NCBI GenBank assembly: GCA_018267275.1
Contig: JAFDYV010000002.1
Span: forward strand, 248,001 to 312,000
From: Bacteroidota bacterium
GTDB taxonomy: Bacteria > Bacteroidota > Bacteroidia > Cytophagales > Cyclobacteriaceae
DNA: 64,000 bases
Reading direction: 5' to 3'
Positions 39,647 to 48,255 of the stretch are shown piece by piece. The position numbers and the translations under genes are program-made. Below the pieces are notes generated by a model. That model saw only the letters and a list, made by a program, of their open reading frames with translations, was not told the DNA's origin and made no database searches. Within the stretch, counting starts at the first letter, position 1, and every line of letters begins with the position of its first letter.

Positions 39647-42600
39647 TTACTTGTTGTCTATTGGATAGTCTGAGCAGGTTTTTTCGCGGTCCAAATCGTC
39701 AGCGACAAAAAGTTCCCATTCGTCTTTTGTCATGTTACGTTTTGCATAACCGCACAATTCGCTGGCCATAGTCGTTAGTTTGGTGGGGTAGGCGTGTATC
39801 GCGAAGTCTTTGGTAGGTGTGTTTACACCTTCTACGTTTCTGGTAACGTTCTCCGTGGTCGAGTGTACACCCGCTAACAATTGCTCGTCATCGGGGCTGA
39901 AGGACATGCTCCATACCCAATCATTGTTGCTCAATACCTGTGGTTGTTCTTTTAGCATCTTCATGTTCCAAAGGCGCACGGTTTTGTCTTTGCTGGCAGT
40001 AGCCATAAAATCACCGCTATGACTGAACTTAATCTGTTCAATCATTGAAGTGTGACCAGTTAGCACCCTTCGCGGGGGCATGCCCATTGTTAAGTTAATG
40101 ATGCGCACGATGCCATTTTGATCACCGATCACCACTTCGTTGCCTGCCGGGTTGAACGAGAGTGCAAGGATGTCGTTTTCGGAGCCGCTCAGAATTTTGA
40201 TGGAAGTAGGGGCAAAATTCTTTTTTATATCCCAAATAATCAGGTTGCCCTCCTCTGACACACCGGCCAGCTTGTTACCATCTGCACTCAGGTCAATAGA
40301 GGTAATTTTTTCTTTTGTGGCAATGACTTCTTTGGCGCTGGTCAAATCAGAATACATAATGCTTCGGCCAGAGTTGCTGCGCGCAAAGAAACCTTTCCCA
40401 TCTGGCGTGAACGCAATGTTTTCAATGTCAGAAACAAAACCAGCAATCTTTTTGGGCTCTGCATTGGGTTTGCTGATATCAATGAGCATGGCATAATTGG
40501 CGTCACGATCTTGTGGGTACAACCCACCAAGAGCCAGCAAGTTTCCGTCTGGGCTCACGTCAAGCGAATAGATCTGATACGAAACACCGAGGGTTGATGG
40601 TGCAGGCGCCACAAATTCCTTTAACAAATTCCCCTTCCACAAGCCATCGCTTCCCTGCTTCCATTGGTATACCTTGCCATCGCTACCTCCCGAATAAATC
40701 GTATTGGTTCGTTCGTTGGTCACAACCGCACGTGCTGCCTTGGTGTGGCCATCCAATGAACGCGTCAGTGGATGATCATACTTGTCGAGTGCTGCATAAA
40801 GCCCATTGTAGATGTCGTTATCAAATGCATAGCCATCGTACTTTTTGTTGAAGTTGTATGCTTGCTGTGCGAGGAGCGCTTGTTGCACTGGGTCATTTAC
40901 TTCCTTCGATTTCAAAGCCATGCTTTTGGCGATCGAAAGGTAACGCCTACGATCCGCCAGTGCTTTTGCCGCAACTGCTGCGTTTTTTTGGACGTTTGCT
41001 TCATCACGTGCGGCAATGGCTTCATTCTTTCGCAACGTTGCATCTTTTTCGGCTTTTGTAGCTCTATCAAGATTTACCAAAGCTTGTTTTGTGGCCGCAT
41101 TAGCTTGGTCGCGAGCTTTTAAGGCTTCTTCTTTTGCCAGGTCAGCTTTCCGCTTTTCTTCATCTGCTTTCTCTTTTTCTTTGATTGCGGTTTTTTCATT
41201 TTCTTTTGCTAAAGTCTCTTGTTTTTTAGCTTCTTGAAAATTATCCCTCGCTTCTTTCTCTTTTGCTGTCGCAATACCTGCTTGAATGAAAGCATACACC
41301 AACGCCACTAATGCCAACATGGCTAGAATACCGAACACAATCGCAGTAATGCGAGCGGTGCGTAGCTTCCGCTTCTGCTCTAATTCTTTGATACGCTGCT
41401 CGGTGTCAAACTCTTTTTTGGAGTACTCCAAAAAGATGATGGTTCTTTCAAACGCAGGATTATAGCGTTGACCCCAAACCAACGTAGGCTTATGCTTCGC
41501 CTGCCAGTTCAGCGCCAACTGTAAATCCGGTGGCCTCCACAAGCCGGCCTTTCCCACCTGGTACATCGAAGCGGCTTCGGCCAAGCGCAAATACATCTGC
41601 ACTGCATCTGATTCATCGTCTACCCAGTTTTTCAAACGCACCCAAATGCGCATTAAACTTTCGTGCGAGATATCAATCATGGATCGGGAGGAGAGTGCCG
41701 TGCCCGCAGCAGGTGTCAATAAAGATCGGCCCGGCTCGCGGAACTTGTCAATCACTGCAATCACGTCCGCTTCTGAGGCATCGCAAATGGAAGCAATCTC
41801 ATTTAACCTCGTAGGCCTGCGTATTCCAAAATTTTCTCCACGCTTTTCAGTAATGGCCTTGAACAAAATCTCGCAAATGCGCTGCTGGTCTTCGTCTAAT
41901 TCATCGTAGGCCTCGTTGGCGTGCATACTCAACGCCTCGCTCATCGTACCGATGGCTTCGTAGTGCTTTAGGTCGAGCACTTCGCCCTCGTAGTCTTTGT
42001 ATTTTGCCCAATAGCTCCACGTGCGCATGAGCGCGTGTTGCAAAATCGGAAGTTGATCGGGGTTGTCGCCCAGGTCGTTTAAAAGCTGTTGCACCAATCG
42101 AGGTGCAATAGTTGCTTGCCCTACTGCAACTGGCCCTTCAATGGCCCTGCGCTTTTGCTCCCGGGTCATTTGTGGTATCAGGTAGTGACTGTCGTTGATT
42201 TTCCGCGTCAATTCGGGGAATTGGGCACACTCACCAATAAAATCAGAGCGCATGGTGATGGCCACGTAAATCGGAGAGTCTTCATAATTCACAGCTTCCA
42301 TCAACAGGTTGATGAACGCCAACGATTCGTTTACTGAGTTGGGATCAGTACCGTCTTTGAAGCGGAACAACTCTTCGAACTGGTCCACCAAAATCAAGTA
42401 ATTGATATCGGCCGACCTGCGCGATTGCTGAATGGCTTCTACCAACCCGAGCGAACTACTGCGAAGTAAGGTGGAAACAATTGTGCGTTTGATCTTTTTA
42501 TCTTCGGTATCAGCCAGATTATAATCTTTGGCTGTTTTTAAAAGCGATTCAGACAGGTTATCAATAGGAGAGGAGCCAGGTCGGGTAACAATTACCTCCC

Positions 42601-42871
42601 AATTGGGGCTGGCATCCGTCAAGAAGCCGCCATACAAAATAGGAAGTACTCCGCAGTAGATGAATGAAGACTTACCACTACCCGAAGGGCCAATTACGCC
42701 AACGAATCGACTCTTAGAAAGTTTTAGCAGCACTTCATCACTCTGCCCTTCGCGGCCGAAGAAGAGGTGACTCTCCTCAATCTTAAACGGTCGCAAACCC
42801 GGGAATGGATTATCGGTGCCCACCAATGGCGATGCACCCGCTGCCAAATCTTCGGTTGTTACTTGACTCAT
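39647..42871 (-). CDS. nSTAND1 ATPase with transmembrane helix, coiled coil and WD40 repeats
   Basis: A 1074-residue signalling ATPase. The N-terminus has the nSTAND1 hallmark NPFPGLRPFKIEESHLFFGR, then Walker A GPSGSGKSS (61-69) and Walker B YLILVDQFEELFR (near 172). A winged-helix-like region follows (to about 480), a hydrophobic helix (about 508-530, IVFGILAMLALVALVYAF), a long Lys/Glu/Ala coiled coil (about 535-690), and a WD40 propeller (about 705-1010, with DKTVRLWNM). STAND proteins are switch ATPases whose repeats sense a trigger and whose nucleotide domain oligomerises. The membrane helix between ATPase and sensor is notable: it places the WD40 propeller on the far side or at the membrane. 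Confidence 0.93.
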   Translation of the reverse strand: MSQVTTEDLAAGASPLVGTDNPFPGLRPFKIEESHLFFGREGQSDEVLLKLSKSRFVGVIGPSGSGKSSFIYCGVLPILYGGFLTDASPNWEVIVTRPGSSPIDNLSESLLKTAKDYNLADTEDKKIKRTIVSTLLRSSSLGLVEAIQQSRRSADINYLILVDQFEELFRFKDGTDPNSVNESLAFINLLMEAVNYEDSPIYVAITMRSDFIGECAQFPELTRKINDSHYLIPQMTREQKRRAIEGPVAVGQATIAPRLVQQLLNDLGDNPDQLPILQHALMRTWSYWAKYKDYEGEVLDLKHYEAIGTMSEALSMHANEAYDELDEDQQRICEILFKAITEKRGENFGIRRPTRLNEIASICDASEADVIAVIDKFREPGRSLLTPAAGTALSSRSMIDISHESLMRIWVRLKNWVDDESDAVQMYLRLAEAASMYQVGKAGLWRPPDLQLALNWQAKHKPTLVWGQRYNPAFERTIIFLEYSKKEFDTEQRIKELEQKRKLRTARITAIVFGILAMLALVALVYAFIQAGIATAKEKEARDNFQEAKKQETLAKENEKTAIKEKEKADEEKRKADLAKEEALKARDQANAATKQALVNLDRATKAEKDATLRKNEAIAARDEANVQKNAAVAAKALADRRRYLSIAKSMALKSKEVNDPVQQALLAQQAYNFNKKYDGYAFDNDIYNGLYAALDKYDHPLTRSLDGHTKAARAVVTNERTNTIYSGGSDGKVYQWKQGSDGLWKGNLLKEFVAPAPSTLGVSYQIYSLDVSPDGNLLALGGLYPQDRDANYAMLIDISKPNAEPKKIAGFVSDIENIAFTPDGKGFFARSNSGRSIMYSDLTSAKEVIATKEKITSIDLSADGNKLAGVSEEGNLIIWDIKKNFAPTSIKILSGSENDILALSFNPAGNEVVIGDQNGIVRIINLTMGMPPRRVLTGHTSMIEQIKFSHSGDFMATASKDKTVRLWNMKMLKEQPQVLSNNDWVWSMSFSPDDEQLLAGVHSTTENVTRNVEGVNTPTKDFAIHAYPTKLTTMASELCGYAKRNMTKDEWELFVADDLDREKTCSDYPIDNK

Positions 42872-42960
42872 ATTTGTAGGACTTTGGTTCTTGGTACTAG
42901 TTGTTTGGTTTTATATATAATCGCCACAGCGGTCCGACACGTTTATGGTGTCGTTACACC

Positions 42961-44382
42961 TTACAATTCATTTAAAAAGTTCTTTAACGTTTCTACTGAT
43001 CGGTTACTATCGCTCGAAATCACCGTTAGGTTTTGGTTTTTGTAGCTATCGAGATTGCCGGCACCTACAATCGCTTTTCCTTTGATCGGCTTTTTTCGAC
43101 CGAACCCGGGTGCTTTCAACAAATCGAGCACTTTCATTCGCACCCATTGGTCGTTTACTTTTCCTTTGAAAATAATGGCGCCATCAAAGGTGCGCAGGTT
43201 TTCGATGTGTCGTTTGCGCACATCCAGCAAGTCGCCTTCAAACGCGGGCGACAATATTTTGAAACCGGACTTTTCAATCACTTCTTGGAACGGCCGCACC
43301 TCGGCTGAGTCGATTCGGTCATGCACGAGGTAAATGGTTTTGGTGCCGTGTTCTTCCAAGCCTGCATCGGGTGTTTCAATCAATTCTTGGCGAATGATGT
43401 TTTTAAAATCTTCCAAAGGGTTTTGTAAAATTTCAGCGCCTTCCTGTGCTTCTGTGTCACGTTTCAGCGTTTCAATAAATGCTTTTTGTTTGTCACTGGC
43501 ATTTTTCAAATTCTGCGCAATCCAAATCAATCGCGAGAAGTCTTGCTTTGCTTGTTTCTTTGCAAGTGCCACTTCTGCTGCAATTTTGTTTTGCATGTCC
43601 ACGATTGATCGGTCTGCGCCTTCGGGTATCTCACCGTACGCACTTCCGATCAAATGTATCGACAGTGTACACTCGTCCAGATCTTTGCGGATGTCGCGCT
43701 CAGCATCGACAGCACGCGTGGGCAATGTGTGATTGGGGAGCACCACAAACCCGTGGCGCATCAGCTCTCGCTTGATGATGTTGCGTTGCACTGAAAGATC
43801 GTGCCCCGTTTCGGCCAAATAAATTGTTTTCCTTCGGAAGATGTTCTTTACTTCAGCTTTCGATTCGCCCTCTTTTAGTGCCAGCAATGCTTCGTGTATA
43901 TCATAGGCCAAGTCGACCATCTTCATCCAGTATTGCTTTTCGGCTTCAGGACTAAAGAAGTCTGAGTATTCTTTCATCGCACCGGTTTCATCGTCCAGTT
44001 GGTACATTTCATAGCCCAATGAATCGCGCAGACGCGGAGGTTGTTCTTGCATTGAGAGCGGTGACTTGATAACTTTAAACACGCGATTGGTTTTTGATTG
44101 TGCTGCATGTTTGTAGAACGTCTCTACCAAATCAAGGCATCGACCCGATTGTGCAAATTCTTTGGTGAGGATGGTGACCAGTATTGCGGCATTATCTAAC
44201 GCGGGGGCGGTAGCGGTGTCAAATTCTGATTTGATCACAATGTTGGGTTTGGTGCCCAGCACCTGCAACAACATCAGTTCTAAGAATTTCTTGAATTGTG
44301 TTACCCAGCCTTGTTCACTTTTCTTGGATGTTTCGTTGTCCTTCTCTGCGTAGGTGACCAATACATCAATTTCGTATGCCAT
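42961..44382 (-). CDS. TIR / DUF4062 / TIR-like three-domain protein
   Basis: A 473-residue cytoplasmic protein. Residues 1-165 form a TIR domain (YEIDVLVTYAEKD, DNAAILVTILTKEFAQSGRC). Residues about 184-310 match the DUF4062 pattern (KTIYLAETGHDLSVQRNIIK, CTLSIHLIGSAYGEIPEG). Residues about 345-473 form a second TIR-like unit (KTIYLVHDRIDSAEV, FDGAIIFKGKVNDQW). The catalytic Glu of NADase TIR domains cannot be placed with certainty: near the expected S-x-x-C motif the chain reads SGRCLDLVETF. It is the first gene of the STAND operon (89-bp gap) and may be its effector or adaptor. Confidence 0.85.
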   Translation of the reverse strand: MAYEIDVLVTYAEKDNETSKKSEQGWVTQFKKFLELMLLQVLGTKPNIVIKSEFDTATAPALDNAAILVTILTKEFAQSGRCLDLVETFYKHAAQSKTNRVFKVIKSPLSMQEQPPRLRDSLGYEMYQLDDETGAMKEYSDFFSPEAEKQYWMKMVDLAYDIHEALLALKEGESKAEVKNIFRRKTIYLAETGHDLSVQRNIIKRELMRHGFVVLPNHTLPTRAVDAERDIRKDLDECTLSIHLIGSAYGEIPEGADRSIVDMQNKIAAEVALAKKQAKQDFSRLIWIAQNLKNASDKQKAFIETLKRDTEAQEGAEILQNPLEDFKNIIRQELIETPDAGLEEHGTKTIYLVHDRIDSAEVRPFQEVIEKSGFKILSPAFEGDLLDVRKRHIENLRTFDGAIIFKGKVNDQWVRMKVLDLLKAPGFGRKKPIKGKAIVGAGNLDSYKNQNLTVISSDSNRSVETLKNFLNEL

Positions 44383-44421
44383 GTCTAAATTTGTTTTTCT
44401 CCGATAATGTTTTTTTTATCT

Positions 44422-44438
44422 GCCACAGATTCTCAGAT
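44422..44438. repeat. Left 17-bp inverted repeat flanking the GxxExxY gene
   Basis: GCCACAGATTCTCAGAT. It is the reverse complement of 44833-44849 with a single mismatch (16 of 17). It ends exactly one base before the stop codon of the GxxExxY gene. Confidence 0.8.
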
Positions 44439-44852
44439 TCATAAAATCAATCTTTTTGTCATCAGTGACTTTTCACCAAAATTTACAATCAAACCAAGTG
44501 GACGGCCGGAAATAGCAAGATAGTTCAATACCCAGCTAAAATGTTCGCCCACTATCGATTTTTGTGCCTTCACTTCCAAAATGATTTTGTCAAATACAAC
44601 AAAATCTGCGAAGAAGTGATGCTTTAATTTGTGCCCCTTGTATTCCACTTCGTATTTCTTTTCTCGCTCAAAAGGTATTTCATGGTTTAATAACTCTATT
44701 TCTATCGCGTCTTTGTAAACTATTTCAAGTAGGCCTCGTCCCAATACTCGATGAACTTCCATACAGATTCCGATCAGTTCATAACTTTCTCTTTGAAATG
44801 GGTAACTATCGGAGTCATACTTTTCATTTGTTATCTGTGAATCTGTGGCCAT
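44439..44852 (-). CDS. GxxExxY-family protein (PD-(D/E)XK-like)
   Basis: A 137-residue protein of the GxxExxY family: ICMEVHRVLGRGLLEIVYKD carries the signature GLLEIVY, and the nuclease-like core follows in HHFFADFVVFDKIILEVKAQ (acidic residues and ELK-like LEVKAQ) and LNYLAISGRPLGLIVNFG. The fold is related to PD-(D/E)XK nucleases; function is unknown, though such genes are frequent in mobile contexts. Codons 2-7 (ATDSQI) are encoded by the right inverted repeat. It starts 2 bp after the transporter gene, so it may ride on that transcript. It could be a mobile unit inserted into the array. Confidence 0.85.
   Translation of the reverse strand: MATDSQITNEKYDSDSYPFQRESYELIGICMEVHRVLGRGLLEIVYKDAIEIELLNHEIPFEREKKYEVEYKGHKLKHHFFADFVVFDKIILEVKAQKSIVGEHFSWVLNYLAISGRPLGLIVNFGEKSLMTKRLIL
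44833..44849. repeat. Right 17-bp inverted repeat flanking the GxxExxY gene
   Basis: ATCTGTGAATCTGTGGC. Partner of 44422-44438. It overlaps the first codons of the gene, directly after its ATG (44850-44852 on minus). Confidence 0.8.
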
Positions 44853-44854
44853 TC

Positions 44855-47800
44855 CTAAACTGTTTCGGTATGTTTTTCGGTTACGTTGTGGATAAGGCCC
44901 TGCGCCAAATCGTAGTGACTGGCCATGACAAAATAAAAATCGGTAAGTGTGATCTTGAATATTACACTGCGTTCTTTTGCCACCGCCTCATCAATCGCGG
45001 GTGTTGCCCCCTCATGGAACAGGTCTCCGAATACGTCATTCAAAGCTAGTTCTTGTACCACTTGCCCATTATTCTTCAAGGTGCTGTTGCCGAACGCTTG
45101 AATGAGAATCGGATTTTCGCCTGCGGGTATCACGGTGCGTTCGCCCGGTTTCAATGTGATCGGAACAATTTTGTCAGCGAGGTCGCTCAAGATTTTACCC
45201 GAAATGCCGTGGAACGCTGGCAGTTTCTTGATCAGCATCACCATTTCTATTCCCAGAAAGAAGCCGTCATCCAAACCATCCAGCAACTGGTTATTTTCTA
45301 ATGATGAGTCCAAAAACTTTTTGTCTTTGTACGGCAAGCGTTCCGCAATTTTGTAATACTCTTCTTTATTCTTGTTGTAAACTACCCAAGCTGTGGTTTC
45401 TTGCAGCAGTTTGTCTTGGTTAAACATTTGGCTGATCAATCCACGGCTTACTCGGAAGTCGGGCAAGTAGGCAGTTGCGTGTACAGCGCACACTTTCGTC
45501 CAGCGGTTGTTAAAGTTGAAGTCACGGTTTAGAATGTAGTTGATCGTCTGCACCGGGTTATAGCTCTCGCGCGGAAAGAAAATCTGTAGTTTTTCCAGTT
45601 TGTCTTTTGTGGAGGAATCATCCAACAGTGGGATGAGTTTCGGCTTTAAGTCTTGCTCTACAAACAGATCCAAGAGTTCAAGCGCATACTGAACGCTATC
45701 GGGTGTGCCCAACTCAACGTTGGTCTTCACTAGCTGCACCGATTCTGGTTCGTAAAGCAATGACAAGAGCAGTGTCAGGTGATCATAATTATCGCGAATC
45801 TCTTCGCGCAGTGCCTCGCGTAAGAAACTGTAATGTGGCTCATCCGGTATTTCTTCCAACGCGGCCAAGTTCCAAAGGGTCTTGCTCATCTCCACGTCCA
45901 GCAAATCCTTTACGTGCAGCGCTTCACGTCCCACTGCGCGGTAATTAATCAAGCGAAGTGAATACAAGATTTGCTTGACAATGCGTTTATCCGGGTAATC
46001 GATTTTCTTCCACAATAAGGGCATGCCCTCGTTGCCGCCAATATGACCGATGATTTGAATTAACTTCAGCATCACCAGGTCGCTCTGGCCTGATTTATGG
46101 AACGCGGTTTCGAGATAGGGTAAAACAGGTGCGCCCGCTTCTTTTAGCGCTGCAGCCGCCTGATGCGAATAGCTCGGTGAAGCAAGTAATTCGATTAATA
46201 CGCCCCACGTTTCGGGCTTCTTAACTTTGCGGGCGGTTAAAATTGCTTCGGTGCGCACTTTGGGGTCAGGATCGCGCATCAGTTCAAGTAAAATGAAAAT
46301 CGTTTTTTGATTGGTGAGCTTACGCATCAGTTTGGCAACCAAAATGCGATCTGCCTGCTTTACCGATTTGCCCAACTTCATCAGCTTGTCGGCTGAGATA
46401 GAGAGCATGTCGCTGTCTTCTGCCGACCCTGCTGCTTGCACTGCCAAACCCTTTAGTTCGGTCGCCTCGATTTGTTGCAAACCCAACTCCTGGATTTTAT
46501 TTGCTGCAAATTGTTGAATGCGCTTGTTCTTGCTTTCTACAAGTTGAATGACGGAAGTTTCGAATAATGCCGGCTCTAGTTTTTCCATCAACTTCAACCC
46601 GTAAATGACTTTTTCTTCTGCGCTGCTCTGCACCTCTTTGCCTAGAACAGAGTCGAGCGTGTATTCGCGTACTACATTCTTACGGACGGCCGATTTGTTT
46701 TTTATCAACGATGACTGCAGCGTATCGCGATAGCCGCCATACATGCGGTTGGTAACCCAATACCAAATCCCGATGATGGGGATAGTAAACATGGTGATGG
46801 TAAGCAGGTTGAATATGTGAACGGTGTTGATCAACACAATCAGCCCCCCGGCAACGGTACTCGCCAGTGCAGTCACAATGCCTTCAATCTTTGTCTGTGC
46901 ATCGATTTTGATTTCTTTGTCGATGGGTACGTAGTAAAATTTGAAGGTGGGGTTATCCAATGCCTCGCGTAAAGAGTTGATGAATAGCTTGCTCATCGCG
47001 ATAGCAATCAGAAAATAAACAATGGTGTTTTTGTCCTGTCCTGGGACAAGTGCAAAACCAAAAACAGAACCCAGCGCCAGTGCAGCTCCTGTGAAAAGAA
47101 TCAGAACCAGGGGGTTGATAATCAGCGACACGCGCAACCCATAGTCTTCATTGATTCTATCGGTAACAAACGTGGTAAACAAGAAACTGAAAATGATAAT
47201 GGTGGCTTCGAAAAGACTCAAAAATGTCGCTAAAGCGGTGGTATCGGTAGAGTCAAACCATGTGGTAGAAATATTGAAAAACGAATAGTCAACGAAACGG
47301 AGGGCTATGGTGGAGATTATGATAAAAGCGGAGAGTAATATGATGTATTTGTTGCCCAAAAATTGAAACGTGCTCAATTTTTTGATGTCAGACTCTGACT
47401 TTACGGCTGAACGCTCTGAAGTAAGGTATTTGCTTGAAAGCCGATAGAACAATACAAGGTAAAGTGTAACGCTTGCCAACCCAATCGAATAAAGTGTCTT
47501 GGTCTCAACGCCATACTTTAACATAACTGGGATTGAGAAGAAGGCTAACAATGAAGCGATGTCAGTACCCACGTCAACACTTCCTACTAGTCGCTTAGAA
47601 TCTCTCACATTGAACAATCGGGCGAAAGATCCCCAAAAAACCAGTTGGACAACGAACGTGAAAGGCAGGATGAGCATGAAGCCAAATCGATACAAGAATT
47701 TAATATCGGCAACATATTTGTCGCCAAATTCAATCACGGCAGTTAGTCCAATGATTACCAGCAAATTCAAAATTGCCAGTGATCTAAATTGGATTCTGCC

Positions 47801-48025
47801 TTGTAGGAAATTGTAAATAGAAGTAGTGACAATCCCAAAAACCCCAGAATAAAGAATCGCTAATGGTAGATCATCGCGTTCACTAAAACTATTGAGAAAC
47901 AAGGTCTGAGAAGCCACAGCCACGGTTGCCAAGAACAACCCCATCAAAAAACTCATCGCCAGCAAAAGCCCTACCGGGCCTTGCTCATGTGGCTCAACGT
48001 TCAGTCGTTTCCAGAAATTCTCCAT
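44855..48025 (-). CDS. Transporter-like protein fused to HEAT repeats and a cyclic-nucleotide-binding-like domain
   Basis: A 1056-residue membrane protein. Residues 1-435 contain about 12 hydrophobic helices in an MFS or ATP/ADP-exchanger-like arrangement (EQGPVGLLLAMSFLMGLFLA, VFWGSFARLFNVRDSKRLVG). Residues about 475-840 form HEAT/ARM repeats (RDPDPKVRTEAILTARKV, SYSHQAAAALKEAGAPVLPY). Residues about 935-1050 resemble a cyclic-nucleotide-binding domain (FHGISGKILSDLADKIVPIT, LKPGERTVIPAGENPILIQA, LNDVFGDLF). The phosphate-cassette Arg of true cNMP-binding domains is not evident. This architecture recurs in Cytophagales. It is the first gene of the minus-strand array. Confidence 0.85.
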   Translation of the reverse strand: MENFWKRLNVEPHEQGPVGLLLAMSFLMGLFLATVAVASQTLFLNSFSERDDLPLAILYSGVFGIVTTSIYNFLQGRIQFRSLAILNLLVIIGLTAVIEFGDKYVADIKFLYRFGFMLILPFTFVVQLVFWGSFARLFNVRDSKRLVGSVDVGTDIASLLAFFSIPVMLKYGVETKTLYSIGLASVTLYLVLFYRLSSKYLTSERSAVKSESDIKKLSTFQFLGNKYIILLSAFIIISTIALRFVDYSFFNISTTWFDSTDTTALATFLSLFEATIIIFSFLFTTFVTDRINEDYGLRVSLIINPLVLILFTGAALALGSVFGFALVPGQDKNTIVYFLIAIAMSKLFINSLREALDNPTFKFYYVPIDKEIKIDAQTKIEGIVTALASTVAGGLIVLINTVHIFNLLTITMFTIPIIGIWYWVTNRMYGGYRDTLQSSLIKNKSAVRKNVVREYTLDSVLGKEVQSSAEEKVIYGLKLMEKLEPALFETSVIQLVESKNKRIQQFAANKIQELGLQQIEATELKGLAVQAAGSAEDSDMLSISADKLMKLGKSVKQADRILVAKLMRKLTNQKTIFILLELMRDPDPKVRTEAILTARKVKKPETWGVLIELLASPSYSHQAAAALKEAGAPVLPYLETAFHKSGQSDLVMLKLIQIIGHIGGNEGMPLLWKKIDYPDKRIVKQILYSLRLINYRAVGREALHVKDLLDVEMSKTLWNLAALEEIPDEPHYSFLREALREEIRDNYDHLTLLLSLLYEPESVQLVKTNVELGTPDSVQYALELLDLFVEQDLKPKLIPLLDDSSTKDKLEKLQIFFPRESYNPVQTINYILNRDFNFNNRWTKVCAVHATAYLPDFRVSRGLISQMFNQDKLLQETTAWVVYNKNKEEYYKIAERLPYKDKKFLDSSLENNQLLDGLDDGFFLGIEMVMLIKKLPAFHGISGKILSDLADKIVPITLKPGERTVIPAGENPILIQAFGNSTLKNNGQVVQELALNDVFGDLFHEGATPAIDEAVAKERSVIFKITLTDFYFVMASHYDLAQGLIHNVTEKHTETV

Positions 48026-48255
48026 GGTCTACGGGTAAGTTCACCCTAAATTTTAAACTATTTGCCGAAAAAACCTACATATTTTTTGGTTGATGTGTTA
48101 AGATTTTATTAACTGGTTATTAGCGCATTATCTTTTTTTGAAGGACTTTTGCTTTGTTCTTTATCGAAAATAGACTCTTGTAAGGTTGATCTGTATTTCT
48201 CAACCTTGGTAAGAAGTAAATGCAGTAGAATTGTAAAATATTTAATTAGCTAGAA

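Noticed and set aside
39647..44382. Thoeris or CBASS defence system
   Set aside because: There is no ThsA/SLOG-type effector and no CD-NTase or cyclase gene; TIR and STAND domains alone do not define these systems.
48246..48253. TTAGCTAG before the OmpA gene as another repressor site
   Set aside because: Only 7 of 8 bases match the palindrome and the flanking TTAT is absent; expected by chance in AT-rich DNA.
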